This document shows, one piece after another, positions 38,156 to 50,645 of a stretch of 64,000 nucleotides of DNA (its first letter is position 1; each line of letters opens with the position of its first letter). Source of the DNA: Cloeon dipterum (taxonomy: Eukaryota; Arthropoda; Insecta; Ephemeroptera; Baetidae); the NCBI RefSeq assembly GCF_949628265.1, contig NC_088788.1:34024335-34088334 (forward strand), read 5' to 3'. The translations under genes and the position numbers were made by a program. The notes under the pieces were generated by a model. That model was given only the letters and a program-made list of their open reading frames with translations, was not told the DNA's origin and did no database searches.

Positions 38156-38938
38156 GATTTTCTCTTAAAAAGGTTTGCGCGCGCGCATTATGGTTTTCTC
38201 CTCTGCTTGTTCTCATTCTAGCCAGTGATGGTTGATTTCGCAGCGGAATATAAGGATCCACCTATGGAAAGTTGGAAAGCAGCCCGTTTGCACTGGCAAA
38301 ATGTGATAAACGGCACGAGTTTGGACTGAGTTAGCGCGCCATTTGTGTCGTTCGCTTAGTTGTAGACGGCCTGGACTGCGATTCTTTGCGCCAGCGGCGA
38401 ACCATCGCTATTGTGTAAAGGGAGTATGTTGTTGTGTGAGAGAAGAGGAATCATCGATTTGCAAATTCTGGGCCTGAGCGGCACAAGCTCGGAGAGATGG
38501 ATCTGCTGCGCGGTCACCCGTTGCAACCCCGATGGATTATAAAGTCGGTGTGAATTTGTAGGAAAAATCGGCTGCTCGCTCGGTGCCCCGGCCTGGCCTG
38601 TTGTGCTGCTGACGAATCGGCCCGTGATGGTGTGAATCGCCCGCCGCTCGCTAACTCTCTCTCTCTCTCTATCTGTGTGTGTGTGTGAGTGTCTCTCTCT
38701 CTCTCTTCCGCCCCCCAGGAAAACAGGCACCCCCGCTGCGTTGGTTGCTCTCGCGATTGGCCGAACAGTCGAAATTGCACCGCCGCCGAACCGAAAACCC
38801 CTGGTGACCAGTGATTTCTGTGCTTTTTCCTCGCGCGGACGTGTGAGCCTCGTCGCCAGCAGCCGCGCCAGCTCCGACGGACTGATTTCCGGACCGGAGA
38901 GTACTATTGATGAAATCAGTGGACCATTAATCTCAACC

Positions 38939-39008
38939 ATGAGCTGTACACTCGGACAAAATGGCACCTTTACTGTTCAGCGAATCTCAGCTAGAAAGTC
39001 CTCCAAAG
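38939..39008 (+). CDS. candidate first coding exon, 23 codons, gene unknown
   Basis: An ATG in good context (CAACCATGA) opens a short frame MSCTLGQNGTFTVQRISARK plus SSK, ending at AAAG/GTGGGT, a usable donor, downstream of a GC-rich promoter-like island. I do not recognise the peptide. Its phase (one leftover nt) does not join usefully to the RGS exons at 55.5 or 57.0 kb, so it is either a first exon of another long plus-strand gene, needs an unseen intermediate exon, or is not coding. Confidence 0.3.
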
Positions 39009-39552
39009 GTGGGTACTTTTTAACTATGTCCATATTTTTCGCCGAACCGGAAGTAGGAGGCGGGCGGGCGGGCGGCGCGGCGCCCGGCTTGCCATTCATG
39101 TGAATTCTCTCAATGGACCCCAGCCCTGAAAAACAATTGAAGAACAAGCAGTGTGTGTTGCGTCCGATTAGCAGTATGCAGCCAGTTTTCGGGCCTCGCC
39201 CGCCGCGCATCCGAGATCCAGCAGCACTCGGGCTAAAAATATTCCGAACCGATCTCTTCCGTGTCATTGTGCCGCGCAACCCTGGTTAAACCGCCCAAAC
39301 TCTCCGCTAATGGCTGGCTGTTGATTCTTTTGATGCTGTTTTAAAGCAAGCCCGAAGCGAATACCTTGGAAGCTGCTTGCACACATCCATTCTTTTATCT
39401 CGACTTCTCAACAGCCGCCGCGATGTTCTTTGTTTGGTTTTTATTTTAAATTAGGTCAAGAGATATAATACTTCTGTTGCTGCTGCTCCTGCTGCTACAT
39501 GTCTTTTCATTTGATTCTTGTGTCGGTCGGTCGAGCGCCTTGCTTCTCTCTG

Positions 39553-39553
<1 letters not shown>

Positions 39554-39614
<61 letters not shown>
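39554..39614. repeat. (CT)n microsatellite, 61 bp
   Basis: Uninterrupted TC dinucleotide array just right of the GC-rich island. Confidence 0.97.
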
Positions 39615-39618
<4 letters not shown>

Positions 39619-39669
39619 CTCGGTGCATGTGTCGAAACAATAACCCCTCCACGAACTCAGCTTTTGTGC

Positions 39670-39955
39670 ATGCAAATATTTGCACCGTGCAATTTTATTA
39701 GCCAAGAGCCGTCGTGTGCCAGGGCAAAAGACGTGCGCACCCGCGACTTGTGGAAATAAAAGGCTAGTGCCGCGAGCATGAAACGTAATGTGACCGCGCG
39801 CTCTTCTGCTAATGAACTGCAAAAGTGCCGATGCACTTGCCCGCAGCATTTTGAATTTTTCTTTTATCGCGTGCTATGCAAATGCCGCGCACTACTTCCC
39901 AGCCTGCCTCGCCTCGTCTGCTGCGCCAGCCAATTTTTATTTCCCTAATGCAAAT
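39670..39955 (+). promoter_or_regulatory. cluster of three POU octamers (ATGCAAAT)
   Basis: Exact octamers at 39670-39677, 39876-39883 and 39948-39955, all in the same orientation within 286 bp. ATGCAAAT is the classical Oct/POU-domain binding site. The cluster lies in noncoding DNA about 0.7-1.0 kb past the candidate exon at 38.9 kb. Enhancer function is inference. Confidence 0.4.
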
Positions 39956-42900
39956 GCCACTCTGGAAGATTTGTTATTTCAATGTGCATTGGCGCAAAGC
40001 CATTCGGAGAAGCGTGTGCCAGTGATTCAGGTATCGAACCATGGGAGTGTTTATTTTACATTGAAGTTGCAAACATGAAACACTTGCAATCACATTAAAT
40101 CTTTATTTGGCTTGTTTATGTAGGGAGCTGCAAAACACAGCAATATAAATCAAATTTGGCCTATTTGTAAGTGGTACACGGCGTTTCTAATTAATGTAGT
40201 TAATAAAAAATATTTACGAGCCAGTGGCAATGGCTACGTAGTTAATTTGAATGATATTTCCATGACAGTCAGCAACAATTTAAAAAAAATCATTTTTATT
40301 CACTTAACACAAGAACAAAATTGAAACTTGACGCACTAAATCTCCATCTGATGGAGTATAGAAGGGAATGATTGTTTTACAGTCTTAAGTCTTCCGACTA
40401 AATCAAAATTAAAATATTGATCATTTAGCATGATATAAACATAATTTTTTTATACGTTTAGGAAATTTTAATTAGCTGCAGGACTTTCAAAGTAAAACAT
40501 CTATGTGCTACCTGCTGCCCCTCACAAATAAATAAATAAATTCACATTGTCCAAAGAGGCTCCATATTTTTTACAGTCATGACTACTGATTCATGAAAAA
40601 AGGCTCGTAAACACCAATAATTTACTGTTCGTGTGATTAATGTGAAATGTGAAAAATGTTGTCCCCCACTGGGAATTATTCTAAACCAATTCCTTTCGGC
40701 AGTGGTCAAAAGAGCCAAAAAGATGAGCAGAAAAACAAAGCAATCTTAGCAGCCTCAAAGTCCCAATATCTCTCCGCGGAGAAAAGCAGAAAATAAGCCT
40801 TGGCGAGAGGGAAAGAGAGTTAATAAAAAAATTGTGCTGCGGCCCTAGAAACAATAAATTTAAATGCGGCACTCACAAACAGGCGCTCGCACAAGCAGGC
40901 AGAGGCAGCCAGCAGAAACAACCCGGAGAGGACCTTGATTTTATTATGACAGTGGAAGGGTGGTATCAGACAAACAAACATAACCCACATTTGGCTGCAG
41001 GCCCACTCGTACAGACCAATAATGCATGAGTGCACACGTGCTACTCAAGGCGGGACATATTTATTTATATTGCGCCGGCCTTGCTGTGACTTGCCTAATC
41101 GGCGGTGCGTGTCACGCTTCAACTCTGACTCGCGAATATCAATCCAACCTGCCAATGTCCAAAGGAGGCAGATAATAGTGTTTGTTATAGCGCAATGCGA
41201 TAAATCATGCTTTTTGAGAGCTATGCCATCAAAACTTGAAAACTTTAAAAATTTGAAACAGGCAAAGTAGAGCACATTAGGTTAAAATTTAAACTGTGCC
41301 AACATTTTTAATACATTTCAGATGTACATATTTTGACGCTACAACGGAACTATGAAGACCTCCAAGCACTAGTTCCAACTTTGTTCTCCTTGTTCTTTCT
41401 GCTCACACCAAATTATTTTCAAATTGCTCGTTGTGCAAACCACAGCTTATAGCTTTTGGCTGGCCCTCAGCTCAGCCCGCTTGCGGGCGCCTTTTACGCT
41501 CTTCTTTCTTTTGATCAGCTAATTATAAAAAGCGGTTTTGGAATTCCACTCTTCTGTGTGCCAGATCCGAGTTGATGAGGCATCAGCATGAAATGATCAC
41601 GTCACACGGTCGTTTAGTCAATAATTCCTGCGTCTATTCTCGTCTCTGAAACACGCACAGAAACACTTATTTTCTTATTAGCACAGGATCAAACGAGTGA
41701 AAGTTAAATGCCTCTTTTACGGTCAGTGGCAGAGCAATTTTCTTCTATTCGACACGAGTGCGTTTAGCGATTGAAATCAGGCCGCTTTACGTGTCGTTAT
41801 GATAAAATTTGTTTGCGTCAGAGACAATTTCATTGATTTTTACGCGACGACGCAGCGCTCGTGCCAGGAAAATCGGGTCTATGCTATGCAACCTGCGAAG
41901 CATGACAGCAAGGCGTATTGCCTAGTCAGGATTCGGTAGGAGACGAGCTATTCATTGGCGGGCGGGATGTCAAATGATAAATTATCATAAAGTTGTCGAC
42001 TTTTATTCTCCTAAACCCCCTGAAGAGCGTCGAGTTAGTCATCACTTTTCGACAGTAATGACGCCGACATTGTTAAACGTTGAAAAGTATGCGACATCCA
42101 GTTTGGACCGGTGCCATCAGTGCGCCGCCCATTCATCAAACTTTTGGCGAGACGTTGGAATGTGGGTTAAAAATCGCGACCAGACGAGATTCGTTTGTAC
42201 TAATCAAAGACGAATCTTAAAAACGATTATTTAAAAATTTCTTAGCTTAAAAGCACATTGACGTGATTATTTTATGCTTTTATCTCTTTCCTGACAGCGA
42301 AAACCAATAACATCCAATGGGCTCACAGGCCCAGTTCAGAAAAGGACCAGCTCGTGTTCCTGCCCCCGCACTGGGGTCTTTATTTGAAACGTTTGTCCCA
42401 TGAAATTAATTTACGCATGCTGGAAAGGTGCAAAGCAGCAAGTAGCGAGAAGGGAAGCTTTTGCAATTCTCCCAACTCCAAATGGCTCGTCATTGCAATG
42501 CTACAGAGTAGAGTGTCAAATGAAGGCGCAAATCAGACCGTACTTGAACCCCAAACATCGCTTGGATTACTACTGCACGCAAACAATGGAGTTTATGTGA
42601 CGTTGAAAATGTTATATGAGAGTTGACTCATTAAAACAAATTCTAAAATAGCAAAAGAGAGCGATAAAATAAAAGCCGTCGCCTTGATTAAATCAAACGT
42701 GGAACTAAAAAAGGAAACTTTGCATATCACGAGTCTAAAATCAGTCAAAAAGCATGCTATAGGTGGCTGCTTATTGCTTGTGTATGTTTCGGCATGAGCA
42801 AGCAAGCACATACACACACGCACGAGTAGAGCAGCTCGGGTGCTTGTTGCTCGGCAGTCGTCAAACTAGCCAGGCATCACGATTTGTAGCCCTGTGTGAA

Positions 42901-43013
42901 GAAATCGATAAGTATTTTGCCACCAAGGTGCACGCCGCACGCTCGCCCAAGGCTCAACAATATATCTCTCGCGCGCGCTCTTTTCTCTGGCCTTTTTTAT
43001 CAGCCTCTTTCTT

Positions 43014-43059
43014 CGGCGGCGGCGGCGGCAGCGGCGGCAGCAGCAGCGGCAGCCTCTCT
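43014..43059. repeat. GGC/CAG triplet repeat tract
   Basis: GGCGGCGGCGGCGGCAGCGGC-type units followed by AGCAGCAGCGGCAGC in a GC-rich island. No coding exon is supported here. Confidence 0.8.
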
Positions 43060-43230
43060 AAAAGTGTATTGTAGGCGTTTTGTGTTGATAAACGCCCATA
43101 TACATTGCGGCAATCATTACTGCGGCTCGGGCCTAGCCTGCAGACTCGCTCACTCGCCTGCTCCCGCTTGTTCGTTCGCCTTCTCGCTTGATGAGTGGGT
43201 CGCTCGCTTGTTTGAAACGCCGAGCAGCGC

Positions 43231-43231
<1 letters not shown>

Positions 43232-43285
<54 letters not shown>
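43232..43285. repeat. (CT)n microsatellite with one interruption
   Basis: CT run broken by a single CTTT at about 43251 and followed by a short (CA)n. Confidence 0.97.
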
Positions 43286-43295
<10 letters not shown>

Positions 43296-43618
43296 TCTCT
43301 CGCTGGCTGCCTTGCAACACCCCACACGGCTGCACGCAAGCAAGCAAGCAAGCGCGCCGAAAGAGTTGGAAATGGGGATGGCACATACATATATCTACCC
43401 TCTCTCGCAGGTGCAACGTAAAACTCGTCACGCGTCGAAACCTGTTGGGCTGTAGAGATGAAATGATGATGGCTTCATTTTAAGCTTCTATTAATTTATA
43501 TCTGCAGGGGAGTTTTCAAAGTTTTGAGGTTTATTGTAATGCCGTGGCATGAAAATTTATTTATAACACAGAAAAAGAAAGAAGTGGTGATATTAAATAA
43601 CACGTTCTCGTACTGTAC

Positions 43619-43720
43619 AGCAGCTGTTTCGGCCCCGTAGGCCTCGAATCAGCAGTTCTTTACCTTCAAAACAAAACTTACCACTGTATTAGCCCCCGAG
43701 AATTCTGAAAATGTCCAGTT
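43619..43720 (+). repeat. dispersed repeat family C, copy 2
   Basis: Matches 8.65 kb through TTTCGGCCCCGTAGGCCTCG, AATCAGCAG and CTTCAAAACAAAACTTACCA. A further block TGCGGAAATACGAGG at about 43.93 kb recurs near 49.14 kb (TTGGAAATACGAGG), suggesting the repeat unit is longer than the core. Confidence 0.6.
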
Positions 43721-46427
43721 TTACTCATGGCCGAGCAAAATCTAAAAGGAGGTTGTCAACCCCACCACTCTCTGTGATTTAACCTTCACTCACAAAAATT
43801 CACAAGCTCAAAATTTATTGGAAAGCTAATTTTAAAGAATTAAATTCTGCTTTTTCTACTACAAGAATTCATAAAGGAAAAATTCCCTGAGAAACGAACA
43901 ATTTATTGATTTCAATTTCATTTCCGGCCATGCGGAAATACGAGGAAAACTCAGTGAATCCATTAAGCAAGATGCCAAAATGTTCTGTGTAATAATATTA
44001 GAGTTTGCTATACATTAGGAAATGAAGTATCAAAAATTCGGCTTACAGTTAGCTGCAAATAATTGATAACCTGTGCGATTTAAAATTATATTTATTTTAT
44101 ATTTAGACGCAATTAATTTGAAATTTAATCTTTAAAATATTTTTAATTGTTAATTGTTTACATGACTATGTGACAACTTTAATTAAACAATCCTGAAGAT
44201 TTCACCTCTTCTAACACGTAATTTTTTAAAAATATATTTTAAAATCAAGTTATAGCTGAATTAACAATGGATGAACTTATTAATCGATAACAGACTTGTT
44301 TTTTGATAGATGCCAATGGCACGAGGTCATCATAATTTCAACCAAAAAAATGTCGATCGTATAAATGTTTTCAAAGGGAAAATCCCATCACCGGATTTTT
44401 AGTCAAAAACAAATGCAAACAAACTTTATTCGATTTTGAAAAAAAACGTTTCTGCTCAATTTAAGACCTAAAATTTGAAAATTATGATATCTTCTTTGTT
44501 TTGCTCCCAATTTAAGAATATTTTGCACTCTCTTCCAAACATTTGTGCATATTGTATATGGCTCAAAAAATTTAATTTAAATTTTATTTAACTTAAATGC
44601 CCCACGCTGATTTTGCGTGCTTGAACAGAACAAGAAACAAGGCCAATTAGCGCGGGCGACAGCAGTAAACGATCCAGAAAATTAACATTCGCGCGAGGAA
44701 CAAATTGTGTCGGAGGCGTGCACGACAATCAACAGTTCGTCATTGATTCTGTCGATTGTTCGGTCGCCTGGCAGGCCGAGCCAGGCCAGGCCAGCAGGCC
44801 AGGCAAAGGCAGGTGAGATCGAGGCAGCCCCACTTGACGAGGCGGACGCGGACTGAGAAGTCGGTAGTTGGCGCCCGCCCGCCCGCCTCCAAAGGATTGG
44901 AAGCCGCATTTTAAAAAAGACCGCACGAGTCGCAATTGAGCGGCCCTAAAAGCAAAGCCGCCATAAAATGGCATAATATTCGCAAATTCCACTCGATCGA
45001 TTGGCCTTTGAGAGGTGGCAGGCGAGCGGGCGGGCGGGCGGCCGACGGGAGAGCAGAGCAAAGAGAGCCAGAGTGGCTCTGTGTGCTGGCTGCTCTGCTG
45101 GCGCGGCGTAAAAATATGCAGCAGACAGGCCGGGCCCGACCAACGACGCGCCTATCTATTTGCTATTACCTTCGAGATAATCGCTGTTCATTAACACGCA
45201 CAATTTTTGTACTCAACGTGGAAATTAACCCTGCCCTGGCAAAAGGCCAATGGAGATGAGAACTAGACCAATGTTTAAAAATGCCCTCTAGGTTTTTACA
45301 ATGAATGAAGAAGAATTCAAAATGGCCTACCTGCAGATTAGAGAGCAAACGCTTGATTTTAATTTAGTGCTCACTCTTTTTTTAAAGATCATCAATATTA
45401 AACAAATTTTCAGTACATGAATCTCTCACTACGATAATAGCAGTTTTCGATAAATAAATTGAAAAGAAAACATATAATAGATTTTAGTTTCCCCTGTGAA
45501 TAAATTTCCAGCTATTACGGTTTCATGATTGACGTATGAGATGGGATTTTAACTGAGCGTGATCTTAAATTGAAGTTCCGAGGTTTCCAGTAATATTCCA
45601 ATGCTATAAGTTTCCTCTCTAGGCTGATTGTTTGAATTTTGAAGTTGTATAAGCATATTACTAGACTAAATAAATGTAGATTTTGAGCCGTGATAAAATT
45701 GATTTTTTTTAATGAAAGTTTGAAATTATTTTAAGAGAGTGTTTTGTTCTCATTCGATGCTCCCGTAAAAAACGGAAATTCAGAATAAAAAATTTGAATC
45801 ACTTGACCCTAAAAATTAACAGAGGCGGCATTCAAGGATATATTGACAGAGGGATGACTTTAGGAGAAATGTAAACGAATTCAATTAATTTGAAAATTTA
45901 TTTTTTATCTCAAAAACACCTCTTTATTTTATCTAAGTATCAGATGAAATATAGTCCCAAGTATAATGTAGCATTCCTATAAATATTTGAGATACTGATA
46001 GTCAAAGGATAAAAATGGGCGTTTTGGAGTTTAGGAAAATAGTGAGATCGAGATCACCTCAAGGCTGAGTTGGGTCACCCTTGAGGTCAGATAAGACCAC
46101 CAAAACTGGTAAAAAATTAACCCTGGCCTCAGGGTAGCCCTCGAGCCATCGTTAGAAATAAATTGAATTTAAATATAAATAGATTTCCTTGTCAAGCCAC
46201 TTAGCCGAAACTGACGGGTTCTGCATTGGTTCGATCTGCAAGTTCTGCACACCGTTACATCGGCCAAGTTAGGAGCTTTCTGAATATGTTCAACACGACC
46301 CTTTGGAATTCATCAGAGTGCCGATGAACAAGATTATGGGCACATCGGGGCATTTCCTGAGCATCCTGGTGCTCAACAAAAAGTATTATAACTGCAGACG
46401 ATGTCAAATAATCTTACGTGGAAACAC

Positions 46428-46665
46428 TAGAGGTCTCAGACAGGCGGCAAATTTTGGGTCACGTGGGCAGCCGCCAGCCGCCGTGAATCTGGCCAAGCTG
46501 CGCCAGCCACGCCAGCCGATGGTGAAAAAGGGTCAAAAATTAAAAAGTGCAGGAGAGAAAAAAGTCTTCCGGCTCTTCGGGCCGTTACGCACGATCAAAC
46601 TTCACGTTTAAATTATTGTCAACCGCGCCAGCCGCCAGCTTGAATCTCGCGGGCTGAGACCTCTA
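46428..46665. mobile_element. small TIR element (MITE-like), 238 bp
   Basis: The left end TAGAGGTCTCAG (46428-46439) is the exact reverse complement of the right end CTGAGACCTCTA (46654-46665). The interior is unusually rich in GCCGCCAGCC/GCCAGC units. A related sequence in inverted orientation lies at 56.64-56.76 kb (shared GGTCACGTGGxCAGCC, CGTGAAT, CTGCxCCAGC). No clear target duplication was found, so mobility is inference. Confidence 0.55.
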
Positions 46666-48692
46666 TTTTTTACCCATGAAATACAGTTTTCCTCCTTCAA
46701 GGGCACACGCGCGGAACATTAGCAAGCAGACAGCAGACGCATAAAAAGCAAAGTCTATTTATCAGTGCTCCATTTGAAAGGCATTGCACTATTTTCGCTT
46801 ATTGTCAGCGGACAAATTTATCGAGAGGCAAGGAATTCCTGGGAGCGAAATTGTGACCCGATAAACGCGCGCGGCACAGACATTTGCAAGCGCAAACTGC
46901 TTCCTCGGCTGTGCGTCGGCGATAGCGCGCGCGTTATGGCATCGTCGCGCAATCTGCCTGCTCTCTATCGCGATGGAGTGACGCGCGAGAGCGACTCGGC
47001 GCGCGCTTGTTTCAAACCCATTAGATATGCTAATGGAGTATGAATACATGGCGCAAAACATTTCAACGCCGCGCCGGCATCAATTTGGAAGGCGAGACGC
47101 GCCGTGCGAGCAACTCTTGCCTTGCCCAACCGCCACACCAGCCTGAAAACTGCAATCTTTGAACCATAAAACGACTTACGATTGTCGACTGAGTTTCTTC
47201 TCGGAGCATATTTTCAAAAGTGTGTTGACTCAAAATTATGTGTGCCATTTTAATCGCAAGAGTATTATTTATTATTTATGATACTGTAAGAGAAAGTTCT
47301 CTTACATATACTTTGACATGTTTTTAATTTAGGGATGACACAGGAGAGAGTACAAAGTCTTTCCAAATACATACCCAAATAAAGTCATATTCCCCATTTT
47401 AAATAGATAAACATCACTTTGGAATGACTTGTATTTTATTTAGACAAATAAATTTGATACTAGAAATTGTACTGTTTTGCTTGAAGAATTCATTTAAGTT
47501 TATCATTTGTTTAAACACATATATTTGTGTTCAACAGATTGGTTGGGTCACTATTTCGGCTCTGCAGTCTATGAAGCTTGCGACAAACTAGCTTTCATTC
47601 TTATCACTGAATTCCAAAGAAAAAAACTTTCGTCAAGTCGAAGGTTACGTTTGCTAAGCGAGCACTTATAATGCGAGAATTCGAGCAGATTGTGGAGGTT
47701 GATTCCATCTTTTGACTAAATTTGGCCAATATATTCAGTTTTATAAAGCATGAGAAAGCACTCAGGCTCTGTACTTACTCGTCGACATCTTTTTAACGTG
47801 TGAAAGATGGGACTCCGGCGGTCCTTTCCCCATTAAAAAAATAACACTCTCACCATTAACAAAAGTCATTCTGACCAACTCTCTTGGGTAGTTAACTTCA
47901 TTGCAGGCAGCTTGGGATAATGTTAAAGGTTATTTGATACAGTCGAGTAAATGATACATGCTAGTAAGCGAAGAATCACAATAGATACATTTACAAGTTG
48001 CAGTAACTTCAAGATGAAAACATTTATAAGAACATATGAGGAAATGATAGAAAGGAATATCATGTTAACAGCCCTATCTTTACAATTTGTATTAGTCCAA
48101 TCAAATTTAGACAAAGCGGGGGTTGCATAAAATTTAGGGTCAATGGATTGTCTTTTATGGTCTTTGATACCATATATGAAGCTACAGGAGAAATTACCAG
48201 ATTAAAAAGCTTTTTTGCAGTGGTATTAGATGATTTTTTATGTGTATGTGGGTTTTTTTTGAAGTAGCAAAGGTAGAAAGCTTTGACTCACTTATCAATA
48301 TGATTTGGAGTTAAAACACTGCTGGATAATATTAATTTCTGAAACATTAAATCCCAAAAATTACTCAGCCGATCAAGCACAAAACCGGGTGCAACAATAA
48401 TTAAAAGTGAAAGGGTTCAAATTGCGCGACCCCTGGATGGCGGCAAGCCAGGCCCATGCAAGATTGATGCATGCGCGTGTGTTCCGCCGCCACTGCTTCC
48501 CTGCCGCCGCGTTTGCATGGGCCCTGTGAACTGTGTTTTTAATTGTTTAATTATGCTGTTGCCGACAGTGCCGAGTGCCATTTAGAGACGTCGGGCGGCA
48601 CAAAGAGGCCCGCCCGCCCTTCCGCCACCCGTGAACAGCAGCCAGCTAGCACTTTCTCGTTTTGCCACTAATGGGCTGCAGCCCGCTAGCGA

Positions 48693-48868
48693 ATGCATAT
48701 TTTATTTTCGCTCCGCTGCCGGTACGCGCAGACCATAATTTTTAAGAGCTTTTACTCGCGGACGCTGCACACTCGCACGCCGCATGAAACGGACTGCAAA
48801 ATGCAAATTTCCAGCGCCTACCGTTTTGCCCTCCTAATCTCACGATTTTTACGCGTGTTCATGCAAAT
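48693..48868 (+). promoter_or_regulatory. POU octamer pair in a GC-rich island
   Basis: Exact ATGCAAAT at 48801-48808 and 48861-48868 with a related ATGCATAT near 48.69 kb. Noncoding context. Binding is inference from the motif alone. Confidence 0.3.
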
Positions 48869-49059
48869 GGACTGTTTGTATTTTCAGAACTAACACAGTG
48901 GAACACATTTTTACATATACCATGCAGGAAATAAGAGTGCTCTGGAGATTGAATGAATTAAAAATGGAAAATATGACTAAATTTTACAACAGAGGTGCAA
49001 CAGAGTGAAAATTTAAATAAAGATAATTATATTTCCAGCACGTTCTAGTATATATTGAA

Positions 49060-49440
49060 AGGACAACAGCTGTTTCGGAATCTCAGATAACCAGTTTTAA
49101 GTTAAGCTTTGCAGAATATTTGTGATAAATCCTTTTGCCCTTTGGAAATACGAGGAAGAGGCTTAAAATTCCCATGTTAATTGCCGTTTAAATTTTGAGA
49201 AGATGTGCTCAAAAGGTTGCACTGTCTCACTACTGTACAACCATGATTTATTTCACAATTTAGGCAATTTTTTCTCAAAATTCACACACCATTGAATCGA
49301 TCGCGACGAGAAGGATCGCAATCAAGCACTAAATCATTGACAAACCGTTAAATTTTTCGATAAATTTGGTGAAATCTGGAATTTTTGCTACATACATGAT
49401 TCAGTCGACAATGCAAAATGTTCTTAATTTTTGACCTGGA
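49060..49440 (+). repeat. dispersed repeat family A, copy 4, with a family C-like left end
   Basis: Contains TTTATTTCACAATTTAGG at 49247-49264, CACACCATTGAATCGATCGC, a GCAATCAAGCACTAAATC block and TAAATTTTTCGATAAATTT, then GTCGACAATGCAAAATGTTC. The left part (CAACAGCTGTTTCGGAATCTC at 49.07 kb) resembles the start of family C, so A and C may be parts of one larger element. Confidence 0.7.
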
Positions 49441-50573
49441 GAACTCTTCTTTAAACTACACAAAATATATACATATAGCCCCTCAAAATATACTGCTGTC
49501 CTCTACAATTTGGTTTACTTAAAATTACCTGTTAATAGTTTTTAAACTATTAATATAATATTTTATTAACCTTTTTGCGATTTACCTCTTTGAGTAGAAT
49601 TCAAAGTAACTGTTATTCAAGCTTCCAGGGCGTTGCTCAAAATTTAATAGATGGAGAATAATCAAAAGAGCTTACGGCACTGCATTAAACGTAAACATTT
49701 GTGGCCTACTGTTATCGATCCCCTTTTCTGTATGAAAAAAAATATCTAATAAAGCTGACAAAAGAAATGGGTCCGTTTCGAGCCATAAAAGAAATGAAAG
49801 TGAATCGAGCTAATAATCCTTATTCCTGAAGCAAACAAACAATTTCGTAAGCCTCCCCTGCTCGCCCAGCAATCCATCTCTGCTGGGAAGACCCAGAAAA
49901 CGCATTCGGCGCCAACGGGAGATGCTATGCACCGCGCCAAAGGGGAGACGCAGGCAGCATCCCGTGCCGAGAGCCGAGCGAGCACTAGCCCCGCGGAGAG
50001 TAAAATGCAACGGGCGCGCGCAGAAACAGGCCAACACACAAGAGACGCACCCAACTTGACCTATTTTCGGGGGTGCACGCGGTCGGTCGCCACCTCTTCT
50101 CGGAAGAGGAAGGAAAATATGGATCTGGTCCGCTCAATTCGATCCGAAACGACTTAACTAACGCGTCGCCAGAAAACGGGGCTGCCAGATGCCACTATAC
50201 ACTTTTACATGTTAGGTACACTTTCAAAGTCTGATTTTCTCGCCTCATTTAAGGAGATTATGTATACTTTCAACACTTAAAACAAAGTTCTATTTGCACA
50301 GTTTAGCAAATTTTCCTCTTCGTGGATTTTTATCTGGGCTCGGTTCCCCTGAGGAGGTCATGTTTTTTCCGCTCACGAAAAGTGCCGAAACTGTTTCCGT
50401 CCGCGAACAGGCAAAAACTAGTGATCTTTAGGAAGGAGGACGCAAGAGAGAGAGAGAGAACACGAGCGAGGCAGAGCTTTCAGTTTGCTCTCACTGGTGC
50501 GAGAGTTCCTCGGTAGGCTCAATCGATATGTATGCTGCTGGTACCGTGGCGAGCACCATTAGTGGAGCACCAG

Positions 50574-50576
<3 letters not shown>

Positions 50577-50642
<66 letters not shown>
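50577..50642. repeat. (CT)n microsatellite, 66 bp
   Basis: Uninterrupted TC dinucleotide array in a GC-rich island. Confidence 0.97.

Positions 50643-50645
<3 letters not shown>

Larger units (their letters stand above)
36036..38938. other. GC-rich upstream region, promoter-like, no confirmed gene
   Basis: From about 36.35 kb, base composition shifts to GC- and CpG-rich with G-runs (37.26-37.33 kb), a GGCGGC/CAGCAG triplet tract at 38.10-38.15 kb and (CT)/(GT) runs at 38.65-38.71 kb. Long ORFs on both strands here (for example 203 codons on minus at 38356-38967) follow from the composition and repeats and show no domain. The left end should contain the CDK10 promoter and the right end the leader of a plus-strand transcript. 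Confidence 0.5.

Noticed and set aside
38356-38967. Minus-strand ORF of 203 codons
   Set aside because: Composition-driven: its middle is an Arg-Glu/Ser-His-Thr run from CT/GT microsatellites and the rest resembles no family.
42896-43483. Plus-strand ORF of 195 codons with poly-Ala and poly-Ser/Leu
   Set aside because: Translation of GGC/CAG triplets and (CT)n; no plausible protein.
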